From NCBI GenBank assembly GCA_039814575.1, contig JBCCAY010000004.1, positions 1-64,000 on the forward strand: DNA of 64,000 nucleotides, written 5' to 3'. Source of the DNA: MED-G105 sp039814575 (GTDB taxonomy: Bacteria; Pseudomonadota; Alphaproteobacteria; Caulobacterales; Parvularculaceae). A model generated the notes under the pieces. It had not been told where the DNA came from. It saw nothing but the letters and a program-made list of their open reading frames with translations, and did not search any database. Shown piece after piece: positions 7,681-16,210 of the stretch (within the stretch, counting starts at the first letter, position 1; each line of letters starts with the position of its first letter). A program made the position numbers and the translations under genes.

Positions 7681-9393
7681 CTAAATGTGCGGCAACAACA
7701 AACGCTGCGCGCGCCATTGCTCGACGATCCGATCGACGAACGCCTTGTCATCAAGGCACACCGACCACCCATCCGTGAAGCTGGCGGTGAGGCTGCGCGG
7801 CACGAATTCGCGCGGCACTTTATCGAAGCGGATACGCGTCGGCAGGGCGACGCCCTCCCCGATGGCGATCGCCTCACCGAGCCCCAAGGACGGCAAACAG
7901 GACAATAAACTGGTGGCCGCGTCGGGAACGGCCGCTTTCAGCGCCTCTTGGTCCGCCTGGTTGGCGAGACGCATCGCGAAGATTGTGTTGCACTGAGACA
8001 AAATCGTCGGGTCAAGCTCCGTCGGCCGCTGCGTCAGCACGAAGAGAGAAACGCCGGTCTTGCGCCCTTCCTTGGCGATGCGAATGAGCGATTTGCGCGT
8101 CGGGGCGAACCCCTCATCGCTCGCCGCCGGCGCAAACCGGTGGGCGTCTTCCACGACAAGCGCGATCGGCGCGGCCCCATGGCTCCATAGTCCGAATTCA
8201 AAGGCGATCCGGCCAATGACGGACACGACGACCTGAACGACCTCGGACGGCAAACCGCCAAGTTCGATGACGCTTACTGGCGCGCCGTCAACGGGTATAC
8301 GGAACAATTGCCCGAGAAACTCCGCCATCGTATCCTGAACCGTCAAACCACCGAACATAAAGTTATAACGGGCGTCTTGGCTGATAAGTTGCAGCCGCGT
8401 TTTCAGTCGTTTAAACGGCGCCGTCGACCGGGTTGCGTCAAGTCCGCCGAGCGAACGGTCTACAAGCGACAAGAGATCGGAAACCCGATACGGCGTCGGC
8501 GTATCGACGGTGACCGCGTTCGGATCAGCACGGCGGTCGGCGAGCAGCCGTGCGCCGATTTTCGTGGAAGACAGATTCATTTTTCGGGCGGCCGGGATCA
8601 GCTCCGCAAGGATTTGAATCTCCTCCTCGCAGTCACGCCGGCCCGGATAGAGAATTTCCACAAGTTCTTCAAAAGTCAGTAACCAGAAGGGCAGCGACAG
8701 GCTTGTCGGGTCAAAGACCATCGCCTTGTCGCCGAAGCAGTTCGCATACTCGTTATGCGGATCGAGAACAACAATATGGGCGTGGGGATAGCGCTCCAGC
8801 ACCGACGACAAAACCAACGTCGCGGCGCAAGATTTTCCGGCGCCGGTGGTGCCGACAATGGCGCAATGGCGAGAGAAAAGCTCATTAACAGAAACATTCG
8901 CGGGGATCGCCGCGTCTTGTTTCACAACGCCGACGCGAATGCTGGCGCCGGCGTTTGACGTAAAGAGCGCTGTCAGCTCCTCCCGCGACGCCACATAAGC
9001 CGGGTCTCCGAGGGTTGGAAACGCCGAGACGCCGCGCCGGAAGCGCCCCGGCGCGCTGGCGTTCGGCTTGGAGAATTCGCCAATCAACTCGATTTCAATC
9101 AGCGACTGACCGGCAATGCTTGCCGCTGACGATGGGGCGCGCATCGCCGACACGAGCCCTAAGACCACGCTGCGACCGGCATCGATTGCGATGATCGCGC
9201 CGATCTGTGGGCGGAGTTCTCGGTCGACGCCGCTGGCTTCGGCGTTCAAAAGCACCAATGCGTGCGAGCCCGTGACGGAGACGATTTCGCCTATTTGACG
9301 CCCCTCTCGACGCGCCGGATTGGCGCTCGGTTTCTTCGACGTCGCCGTTGCGCCGGGCGCGCGTTGTTCAGTTTTTTGCTGTGGCTGAGCCAT
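7681..9393 (-). CDS. HerA-type (DUF87) AAA ATPase
   Basis: A 570-aa hexameric-type P-loop ATPase of the HerA/FtsK superfamily. An N-terminal beta-barrel-like region (about 30-150) is followed by Walker A GTTGAGKS at 181-188. The HerA-typical VLDPHNEY comes next, then Walker B ALVVEDAHRFAP, and the segment SLFVLTQRPTELDPTILSQ with its conserved Gln-Arg. Classical HerA pumps DNA with the NurA nuclease, but no NurA partner is encoded nearby. Instead the gene follows, by only six bases, a histidine-kinase-like gene, so the pair is probably one transcript. The substrate, DNA or something else, is unknown. Confidence 0.85.
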   Translation of the reverse strand: MAQPQQKTEQRAPGATATSKKPSANPARREGRQIGEIVSVTGSHALVLLNAEASGVDRELRPQIGAIIAIDAGRSVVLGLVSAMRAPSSAASIAGQSLIEIELIGEFSKPNASAPGRFRRGVSAFPTLGDPAYVASREELTALFTSNAGASIRVGVVKQDAAIPANVSVNELFSRHCAIVGTTGAGKSCAATLVLSSVLERYPHAHIVVLDPHNEYANCFGDKAMVFDPTSLSLPFWLLTFEELVEILYPGRRDCEEEIQILAELIPAARKMNLSSTKIGARLLADRRADPNAVTVDTPTPYRVSDLLSLVDRSLGGLDATRSTAPFKRLKTRLQLISQDARYNFMFGGLTVQDTMAEFLGQLFRIPVDGAPVSVIELGGLPSEVVQVVVSVIGRIAFEFGLWSHGAAPIALVVEDAHRFAPAASDEGFAPTRKSLIRIAKEGRKTGVSLFVLTQRPTELDPTILSQCNTIFAMRLANQADQEALKAAVPDAATSLLSCLPSLGLGEAIAIGEGVALPTRIRFDKVPREFVPRSLTASFTDGWSVCLDDKAFVDRIVEQWRAQRLLLPHI

Positions 9394-9399
9394 TATTCT

Positions 9400-10344
9400 T
9401 TACTCCGATGACCGTCCGGCGTCGATACTGCTTTGGCGTGGGCTGGTTTGGCGTGGGCTGCTTTGATATGGAAAGTGCGCCGTGACGAGCGCGCCTTGTC
9501 CTTCGCGACTTTTGAGGGAAAACGCACCGCCGAGTTCAATGACGCAGCGGTCCGCCAGCAAGATGCGAATAAGCCACGCCGGATCGCCGTCGCTCGCGTC
9601 GCCCTCGCCTACATCCTGCAATCGAAAAATCCGCGCCGGGCCAAGCGTCGCATCAGCGAGCTTTGTGCGGCGGGCCTCAAACTGCTCGCGATCGATCGCC
9701 GGCCCATAATCGCGGACGGCCACGTCAACGCCGCTTTCAGTCGCTTGCGCACGGACAAAAACTGTTTCACCCGAGTTTGCACGCTCAATCGCAGCGTCAA
9801 TCAGTGCGCCTAAAGCGATGTCGACACAATCGTCCGGCGCCTGAACGATGAGGTCGTCACTGTCGGTCTTGTTTTCCAAAGTGATGTTTTTCCGCGCCGC
9901 GGCTTCGGAGCGGCCTTCAACAGTTTTCATCAGAAGGGCCGATACGTCGCTCGATGTCGTAGAGCTCCAGTTCGCAGCATCAAGTGACGCCATTTGCATC
10001 AGCAGCGTTAGATCCGTCAGCAACCGATCCGCGGACTGCATGACGTAACCGGCATACTCAGAACGCGTCTCTTCGGAGAGCTTGAGATCGGCCGCGTCGC
10101 TCAACATGGTCGCGAAACCATTAATTGCGTTTAGCGGCGAGCGCAGACGATGCCCGGCGCGCAGGAACTCCGCGGCGACGCGGCTGGCGTCAAATGCGTC
10201 TTCTCGGCCGCCTTCGCGAGCGTCTTCTGGTCGCACGGCAGGATCGACGGGCCCGCCGTGCGCGGACGCCGCTAAATCGTTTTCGACAGATAAATAGTCG
10301 GCGATGAGATCGCCTGACGCCGCCAATCCGCTGAATGCGCGCAT
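9400..10344 (-). CDS. histidine-kinase-like protein with degenerate ATPase domain
   Basis: This 314-aa soluble protein has no membrane segment or sensor domain. A HisKA-like dimerisation helix carries the candidate phospho-acceptor His65 in GHRLRSPLNAINGF. The following region resembles HATPase_c, but the key motifs are weak: the N-box reads ALIDAAIERAN without the second Asn, and the G1 box reads DYGPAID instead of DxGxG. It may therefore act as a phosphotransfer protein (compare ChpT) or as a scaffold and not as an active kinase. The C-terminus contains a duplicated 15-base unit coding SPRQT/SPRQS. It is six bases upstream of the HerA-type ATPase gene. Confidence 0.7.
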   Translation of the reverse strand: MRAFSGLAASGDLIADYLSVENDLAASAHGGPVDPAVRPEDAREGGREDAFDASRVAAEFLRAGHRLRSPLNAINGFATMLSDAADLKLSEETRSEYAGYVMQSADRLLTDLTLLMQMASLDAANWSSTTSSDVSALLMKTVEGRSEAAARKNITLENKTDSDDLIVQAPDDCVDIALGALIDAAIERANSGETVFVRAQATESGVDVAVRDYGPAIDREQFEARRTKLADATLGPARIFRLQDVGEGDASDGDPAWLIRILLADRCVIELGGAFSLKSREGQGALVTAHFPYQSSPRQTSPRQSSIDAGRSSE

Positions 10345-10456
10345 GCCGCTTCCTTACGTTCGCAGCCGCGATCGTACGAAAGGAAGCGCTAAAACGCCGT
10401 TAACCAGTCGTGTCAGACTGGCGCAATTGGACGATAAATCGATGGTTAACGACGTC

Positions 10457-12394
10457 TTATTCGGCGGATTCTTTTGCGACGATATCAGGTTTTGATTTCG
10501 CCGCCGGATCTGGCTTTGGCGCAAACGCAAGCGCCACATCACCTTCAGCAAGCACAACCGGCGCTTCGGCCGACGCAACAAGAAGCTCCCCCTTGCGCAC
10601 CGCAAGCACCAAGAAGCCTTCCTCGCCAAGATCCTCGAAATACCGCTCCGGCGGATACTCCGCCGATAATTTGGTGCGTTGGAAGGTCCAACCACCATAA
10701 ATATGGCGCTGCAGCACATCGAGCGGAACCGCGTCATGGAGAAAAGTGCGCCCCTGCAGCGTGTAGGACAATGCTCGGCGATCTTCCTCGCCTTTGCCGC
10801 GTGCGTTCACCTGATAAATCGCCGCCCGCCCCATTTCCGGCGCTAAGTCGGTGCAGACGAGCGCATTGTGCGCCTCATCGCCGCTGACGGCTAAAAGCAC
10901 CCCGAACCGGTTGAGATCGACGTGGTGCTCAGTGACTTCCGAGAGAAGCTCGCCATAATAGGTGGGGACATTGGCGAGACGCGCCGGCCGTAAGCGTCGC
11001 CAACTGGCGTCAGCGATGACGACGGGGATCTCCATCTCAACGAGCTTTTCTGCAAAAGCCGTCGACCAGTTAGAGGCGCCGCTGATCAAAACGCCAGGAC
11101 GCCGGGTCGAGGTCAGCCCCAACAGCCGCGCCAGCGGGCCAATCGTGAACCCGTGCAAAACGACTGTCGCGAACACCATGGCGAAGGCGAGCGGTATGAG
11201 TTTCTCCGCGGATTCAATCTGTAGGAGCAACCCATCATGCGCGCCCGGCGCTGCGTTGGCTAATTGTCCTGAAAAATGTGCGGCCATCGCCGCGCCAAAA
11301 AACGACGTCACGGCGACGGCGACAATGCCGCGCGGCGCGATCCACGCCACTAACAATCGCTCTTTAAAGGACAAGTCGGCGCCAATCGTGGAAATGAACA
11401 CTGCTAAAGGCCGTACAAAGAACAGCATGGCGAGGATCAGCAACAGCGCCCTGCCGTCGATGGCGCCGATCGTGCTCCAGGTGAGGTTCGCCGTCAGAAT
11501 GATAAAAACGCCGGAGACCAGAAGGATCGCGACATTCTCTTTGAAAAGGCGCAAATCATTGATGCTGGCGATGCGCGCATTCGCCATGGTGACGCCCATG
11601 GCCGTCACCGCGACAAGTCCCGATTCTTCCTGAAGAAGGTTCGCGACTTCAAAACAAACCAGAACGACGACCAACAACACTGGCGGCTTTAGATATTCCG
11701 GCGCCCAGCCGCGGCGAAACACCAGCGCCATGGCGCGTCCCAACAAAAAGCCCCAGCCGGCGGCGAGTATCGAGCCAATAATCAGCGCCCATACGACATC
11801 GCTCGGCGAATGAGCGCCAGCCCCGGTGAGGTCAATCGTCACGATCTCATAGGCGAAGACGGCGAACAGCGCGCCAAGGGGATCATTGACGATGCCCTCC
11901 CATTTCAGAAGCGCCGCCGGCCGCTGCTGGAGTTTTGCTTGGCGCAAGAGCGGGATAATCACCGTTGGTCCCGTCACCACCATGACGCCGGAAAAGAGGA
12001 TCGCCGCTTCCCAGGTGAGCCCGCCCACATAGCGCGCCGCCAGCGCCCCAAAGCCCCACGCCAAGGGCGCGCCCGGCAGCACCAAGCGCCGAACGCCGCG
12101 GCCAAAGTCTTTGATTTCAGAAAAATTAAGGGTCAGCCCGCCTTCGAACAGAATGACAGCGACCGCGACGCCGATTATCGGGCGATAGAAATCGCCGAAC
12201 AAGGTCTCCATGGGAGCCGCCGACGCCGTCGACGCGTCATATCCCGCCGGCCATAGAAAACCGGTGACGGGCCCGGCGACAACGCCGGCGATAGACATCA
12301 AAACAATGCCGGGCAGATTGAAGCGCCAAGCAAGCCATTGGGCGCCGACGCCTAAAACGCCGATCACCGCAAATGCGACAATGAGATTTTCCAT
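10457..12394 (-). CDS. CPA1-type cation:proton antiporter with RCK-like tail
   Basis: Inner-membrane antiporter of about 645 aa from the ATG at 12394, which starts at the first predicted helix (MENLIVAFAVIGVLG). Some twelve hydrophobic helices follow, with acidic residues in membrane segments typical of NhaP/KefB-like exchangers. From about residue 400 a cytosolic Rossmann-like domain (GVLISGASNWSTAFAEKL) resembles the TrkA-N/RCK ligand-binding domain, and a smaller C-terminal domain ends the protein. Such tails usually gate transport in response to nucleotides or ions. The ion, sodium or potassium, cannot be told from sequence. Confidence 0.85.
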   Translation of the reverse strand: MENLIVAFAVIGVLGVGAQWLAWRFNLPGIVLMSIAGVVAGPVTGFLWPAGYDASTASAAPMETLFGDFYRPIIGVAVAVILFEGGLTLNFSEIKDFGRGVRRLVLPGAPLAWGFGALAARYVGGLTWEAAILFSGVMVVTGPTVIIPLLRQAKLQQRPAALLKWEGIVNDPLGALFAVFAYEIVTIDLTGAGAHSPSDVVWALIIGSILAAGWGFLLGRAMALVFRRGWAPEYLKPPVLLVVVLVCFEVANLLQEESGLVAVTAMGVTMANARIASINDLRLFKENVAILLVSGVFIILTANLTWSTIGAIDGRALLLILAMLFFVRPLAVFISTIGADLSFKERLLVAWIAPRGIVAVAVTSFFGAAMAAHFSGQLANAAPGAHDGLLLQIESAEKLIPLAFAMVFATVVLHGFTIGPLARLLGLTSTRRPGVLISGASNWSTAFAEKLVEMEIPVVIADASWRRLRPARLANVPTYYGELLSEVTEHHVDLNRFGVLLAVSGDEAHNALVCTDLAPEMGRAAIYQVNARGKGEEDRRALSYTLQGRTFLHDAVPLDVLQRHIYGGWTFQRTKLSAEYPPERYFEDLGEEGFLVLAVRKGELLVASAEAPVVLAEGDVALAFAPKPDPAAKSKPDIVAKESAE

Positions 12395-12542
12395 GGCAAC
12401 CGTATAAGCCGGCCCGCGGAAATCACCTAGCGGACGATGACCTTCGGACGTTTTTGAGGCCAAGTCCGTTTGTGGCGAATCCTTCGGCAGATGTCGATGT
12501 AGGCGCGTCGCTGCAGATTAAGCAGACCAAACAGACACGGCC

Positions 12543-13319
12543 TTATTTGTTCTTGAAGGCGGGTTTACGTTTTTCAACGAAGGCCGCCATGCCTTCGGTT
12601 TGATCTTCAAAAGCAAACGCTGAATGGAAAAGGCGCCGTTCAAACCGCACGCCTTCACTTAACGTCGTCTCATAGGCGCGGTCGACGGCTTCTTTCGTCA
12701 ACATCACTACCGGCCGCGAGAAAGACGCGATTTTCTTCGCAGTTTTAATGGCCTCTTCGCGTAATTCGCCGGCGGGTACGATCCGCGAGACAAGACCGCA
12801 ACGCTCCGCTTCCTCAGCATCCATTAAGCGCCCGGTGAGGCATAGCTCCATCGCTTTGGATTTACCGACAAACCGGGTGAGCCGCTGAGTGCCGCCAGCG
12901 CCGGGAAGAATGCCGAGGGTAACCTCCGGTTGGCCGAACTTGGCCGTATCCGCGGCGAGAATAAAATCGCACATCATCGCCAACTCACAGCCGCCGCCGA
13001 GCGCATAGCCCGCAACAGCGGCAATGGTCGGCGTGCGCACTTGCGCCGTCGCCTCCCAGTTATTCGTAATCAAATCGTCCGTATAGGCCTCAACATAGCT
13101 CTTATCGGCTAATTCCGTAATATCCGCGCCGGCAGCGAACGCCTTGTCGGACCCGGTGATGACGATGCAGCCGATCGTAGGGTCTTTATCAAACCCTGTC
13201 AGCGCTTCGGTTAATTCGTCCATTAACTGACTGTTGAAAGCGTTCAATGCGTCGGGTCGGTTCAGCGTCACGACGCCGACGCCATTGTCGGTCTCTGTCA
13301 AAATGCACTGGAACGACAT
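12543..13319 (-). CDS. enoyl-CoA hydratase, short-chain
   Basis: Crotonase-fold enzyme of 258 aa that adds water to 2-enoyl-CoA thioesters. The oxyanion-hole segment AFAAGADITEL and ALGGGCELAMMCD, with the first catalytic Glu, are present. The second Glu is in QPEVTLGILPGAGGTQRL, and the C-terminal KRKPAFKNK is typical of mitochondrial-type ECHS1. It lies downstream of the methylcitrate genes, separated by 230 bases that contain no gene. It may serve fatty acid or branched-chain amino acid breakdown that feeds propionyl-CoA into that pathway, which is inference from position only. Confidence 0.93.
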   Translation of the reverse strand: MSFQCILTETDNGVGVVTLNRPDALNAFNSQLMDELTEALTGFDKDPTIGCIVITGSDKAFAAGADITELADKSYVEAYTDDLITNNWEATAQVRTPTIAAVAGYALGGGCELAMMCDFILAADTAKFGQPEVTLGILPGAGGTQRLTRFVGKSKAMELCLTGRLMDAEEAERCGLVSRIVPAGELREEAIKTAKKIASFSRPVVMLTKEAVDRAYETTLSEGVRFERRLFHSAFAFEDQTEGMAAFVEKRKPAFKNK

Positions 13320-13549
13320 TACTTCACCTCATGCTTGAAGTCGGACGCCATAGATGCGCCATCCGGCGGGCTAGGGTCTCGCCGGACGCAAGCCATAAGT
13401 CAACACTCGTTCTAAATCCTTTCCGATCCCAGCGAGCACGGCCGAGCGTACGGAATCACGTAAAAACAACGGCTTAAGGCGTCCCCGCAATATCATTTCA
13501 GACCGCGCCGCTGTCTTTTATTCGTTAACGTCAGCGATCAGGATGACGC

Positions 13550-14686
13550 TTAGCGATCGCTTATCGCCAGCACGTCCCGCTGATCGTGCCCAGTATAGCG
13601 CGACAACGGCCGAATGAGCTTGTTGTCGGCCAATTGCTCCATCACATGCGCCGTCCAGCCGGTGATTCGACTGACAACAAAGATCGGCGTGTACATCGGC
13701 ACTTCAAAGCCCATGAGGTAATAGGCCGGGCCGGCGGGGAAATCGAGATTGGGGTGGATCGCCTTCTCCGCGACCATGGTCTCGTCCAGCGCTTTGCTGA
13801 TTTCCCAGAATTTTCTCGCTTCTTCAGTGTCGATGACATCGACCATTTTGCGATAGGCCTCTGTCATCGTCGGCACCCGGCTATCGCCAGAACGATAGAC
13901 GCGGTGCCCGAAGCCCATGATTTTGCGTTTTTCTTTGAGCGCCGTCAGCATCCAATCACGCGCTTTGTCGGGCGAACCGACTTCTTCCAGCATATACATG
14001 ACTGCTTCATTCGCGCCGCCATGCAACGGACCTTTAAGCGATCCGATCGCGCCGGTTACGGCCGAGTAGATGTCGGACGTCGAAGAGGCGATTGTCCGGG
14101 CCGTGAAGGTTGATGCATTAAATGAATGCTCCGCGTAAAGCGTCATCGACACGTCGAAGCATTTGACGATCTCCGGCGCCGGTACACCGCCAAAGCACAT
14201 ATGGAAAAAATTCTCAGAGAACGCTAGGTCCTCGGTTGGGGCGATCGGCTCCTTACCGTTCCGTAAGCGGAAGTCAGCAGCGACAATCTGCGGAATTTTC
14301 GCATACATCCGGATTGCTTTGTCATAGAGACCGTCAGGAGAGGAATCATCGGTCGAGTTATCCTCTTGCCCAAGATAAGACAGCGCTGTGCGCAGCGTAT
14401 CCATCGGATGGGCTTTTTTGTTGAACGACCGCATGACGTTCAAAAGGTCGTCGGAGAGGCCGCGTTCCTTTTTCTCAAGGGCGTTGAACGCGTCGAGCGA
14501 AGCCGCATTAGGCAGTTCGCCGTTCCAGATGAGATAAGCGACTTCCTCAAATCGGCACGCGGCGGCGAGATCTTGGACTTTATAGCCGCGATAGGTGAGC
14601 GAATTGATCTCCGGCATCACCTTTGAAATCGCCGTATCATCGGCGAGCACGCCGGCAAGGCCGTATTTCACTTCTTCCGTCATCGC
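13550..14686 (-). CDS. prpC: 2-methylcitrate synthase / citrate synthase
   Basis: Condenses propionyl-CoA with oxaloacetate to 2-methylcitrate. The start at 14686 (MTEEVKYGLAGV) has AAGGAG upstream and gives 378 aa, the size of short citrate synthases and PrpC. Catalytic residues are seen in LHGGANEAVM (His), GFGHRVYR (His) and LDFPAGPAYYLMG (Asp). The assignment as PrpC and not GltA rests on the adjacent prpB and prpD. It is the last prp gene of the minus-strand run. Confidence 0.92.
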   Translation of the reverse strand, partial: AMTEEVKYGLAGVLADDTAISKVMPEINSLTYRGYKVQDLAAACRFEEVAYLIWNGELPNAASLDAFNALEKKERGLSDDLLNVMRSFNKKAHPMDTLRTALSYLGQEDNSTDDSSPDGLYDKAIRMYAKIPQIVAADFRLRNGKEPIAPTEDLAFSENFFHMCFGGVPAPEIVKCFDVSMTLYAEHSFNASTFTARTIASSTSDIYSAVTGAIGSLKGPLHGGANEAVMYMLEEVGSPDKARDWMLTALKEKRKIMGFGHRVYRSGDSRVPTMTEAYRKMVDVIDTEEARKFWEISKALDETMVAEKAIHPNLDFPAGPAYYLMGFEVPMYTPIFVVSRITGWTAHVMEQLADNKLIRPLSRYTGHDQRDVLAISDR

Positions 14687-14794
14687 ACTTCTCCTTCCGG
14701 GTCGATTCTCTCGCGGGCGAACGATTTGTTCGCCCTGCTTTTCTGTCAGGGGACAACGCATCAGCGCCCAATAAGCGCCGACGTCACTGTCTTA

Positions 14795-15706
14795 TCAGGT
14801 CATCGGCGTGTCGCCGACTTGAAAGTTGAATATTCCGTCATCGAACTTATTATAATCTTGGTAACGCAGCAGATCATATAGGTCGCGGCGGTGTTGCATG
14901 TCGTCAAGAACGCCGTTCTGGTCGCCATCCGCCAAAATCGCGTCGAGGCCGCGATCGCACGCGCCCATCGCCAAGCGCAGCGTGGTGACCGGGTAAATCA
15001 CCACATTAAAGCCGAGGGCTTCGAGCTCTTTCTTGTTGAGCAGTCGGCTTTTCCCAAACTCTGTCATATTGGCCAAAATCGGAACGCTGATCGCCTTGCG
15101 AACGGCTTCGAATTCCTGTTCGGACTTCATCGCCTCGGGGAAAATCATATCCGCGCCAGCGTCCACATAGGCCTTCATCCGATCAATCGACGCCTCCAGC
15201 CCCTCTATGGCGCGCGCGTCAGAGCGTGCGATCAAAACGAAATTCGGATCGCGTTTCGCCTCAGCCGCCGCACGAACACGTTGAACCATTATCTCTGTGG
15301 GAACGATTTCTTTGCCGTCAAGATGGCCGCATCGTTTGGGCATCACTTGGTCTTCAACATGACAACCGGAGAGCCCCGCCTCCTCCATCATCATAATCGT
15401 CCGCGCCGCGGCCATAGGTTCACCAAAGCCGGTGTCAATGTCGATAAAAGAGGGTAGATCACTAACGCGGGCGATTTGCCGACCGCGTTCCACAAACTCC
15501 GTCATGGTCGCAAGGCCGATATCCGGCAAACACAAATCAGCGGCCATCACAGCGCCGGAAATGTAAACGCCGTCAAAGCCCTTTCGTTCGATTAGTTGTG
15601 CGCATAACGGATTGAACGCTCCTGGAAACTGCAAGAGCTTTCCAGACGCAAGCCCGGCGCGAAAGTCCGCCCGCTTTTCAGCGGCTGATTTTTCAGTGAA
15701 CAACAT
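14795..15706 (-). CDS. prpB: 2-methylisocitrate lyase
   Basis: Splits 2-methylisocitrate into pyruvate and succinate. The 303-aa protein has the isocitrate-lyase/PEP-mutase barrel with DIDTGFGEP (metal binding), HVEDQVMPKRCGHLDGKE (the KRCGHL catalytic loop with its Cys) and VLIARSDARAIEG. Its length fits PrpB and not the longer AceA isocitrate lyases. It sits between the VOC gene and prpC and shares their strand, with gaps of about 80 and 108 bases. Confidence 0.95.
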   Translation of the reverse strand: MLFTEKSAAEKRADFRAGLASGKLLQFPGAFNPLCAQLIERKGFDGVYISGAVMAADLCLPDIGLATMTEFVERGRQIARVSDLPSFIDIDTGFGEPMAAARTIMMMEEAGLSGCHVEDQVMPKRCGHLDGKEIVPTEIMVQRVRAAAEAKRDPNFVLIARSDARAIEGLEASIDRMKAYVDAGADMIFPEAMKSEQEFEAVRKAISVPILANMTEFGKSRLLNKKELEALGFNVVIYPVTTLRLAMGACDRGLDAILADGDQNGVLDDMQHRRDLYDLLRYQDYNKFDDGIFNFQVGDTPMT

Positions 15707-15787
15707 AAGCGCAGGCTTTCTTTATTACCCCGTTCCGACCGACGGCGACGCGGCGAACAACACCACGCCGCCGTTTCGGCCAAGCGG

Positions 15788-16162
15788 CTAGCTCCCCATG
15801 CAGAAGAAATTCAATTTGTTGCCGTCGAGATCGCGCACATAGCCGCATGTAAAAGCGCCGTCCATCCGTGGACCCGGTTCGCCCTCGCACGTTGCGCCGA
15901 GCGAGCGGGCCTTGTCATAGAGCGTTTTCACTTGCTCAGGGTTTGACGCACCGATCGCAACCATCGTTCCATTGCCAACACTCGCTTCGCCGCCGTCATA
16001 AGGTTTGACGATGGCGAACATCGGCGCGCCGGGCGCTGTGCTGTAGGCGACGAACCGGTCCATATCGAAGGCGACGCCGGCGCCCAATTCGCTGAGAAGC
16101 TCGCCATAGAACTCTTTTGCGCGCGCCATGTCGTTGGTGCCGAGGGTGGTGTAGGCTAGCAT
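15788..16162 (-). CDS. VOC (glyoxalase/bleomycin-resistance) family protein
   Basis: A compact 124-aa protein with the repeated beta-alpha-beta-beta-beta units of the vicinal oxygen chelate superfamily, starting MLAYTTLGTNDMARAKEFY and ending with YVRDLDGNKLNFFCMG, a typical last strand. The start has an excellent AGGAGA site. It lies inside the prp gene run between prpD and prpB. Methylmalonyl-CoA epimerase is also a VOC enzyme, but this sequence resembles generic glyoxalase-like proteins more. The substrate is unknown. Confidence 0.85.
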   Translation of the reverse strand: MLAYTTLGTNDMARAKEFYGELLSELGAGVAFDMDRFVAYSTAPGAPMFAIVKPYDGGEASVGNGTMVAIGASNPEQVKTLYDKARSLGATCEGEPGPRMDGAFTCGYVRDLDGNKLNFFCMGS

Positions 16163-16210
16163 GTTTGTCTCCTGAATTTGGTCATGCGTTTGGCGCGTCC
16201 TTGCGCGCCG

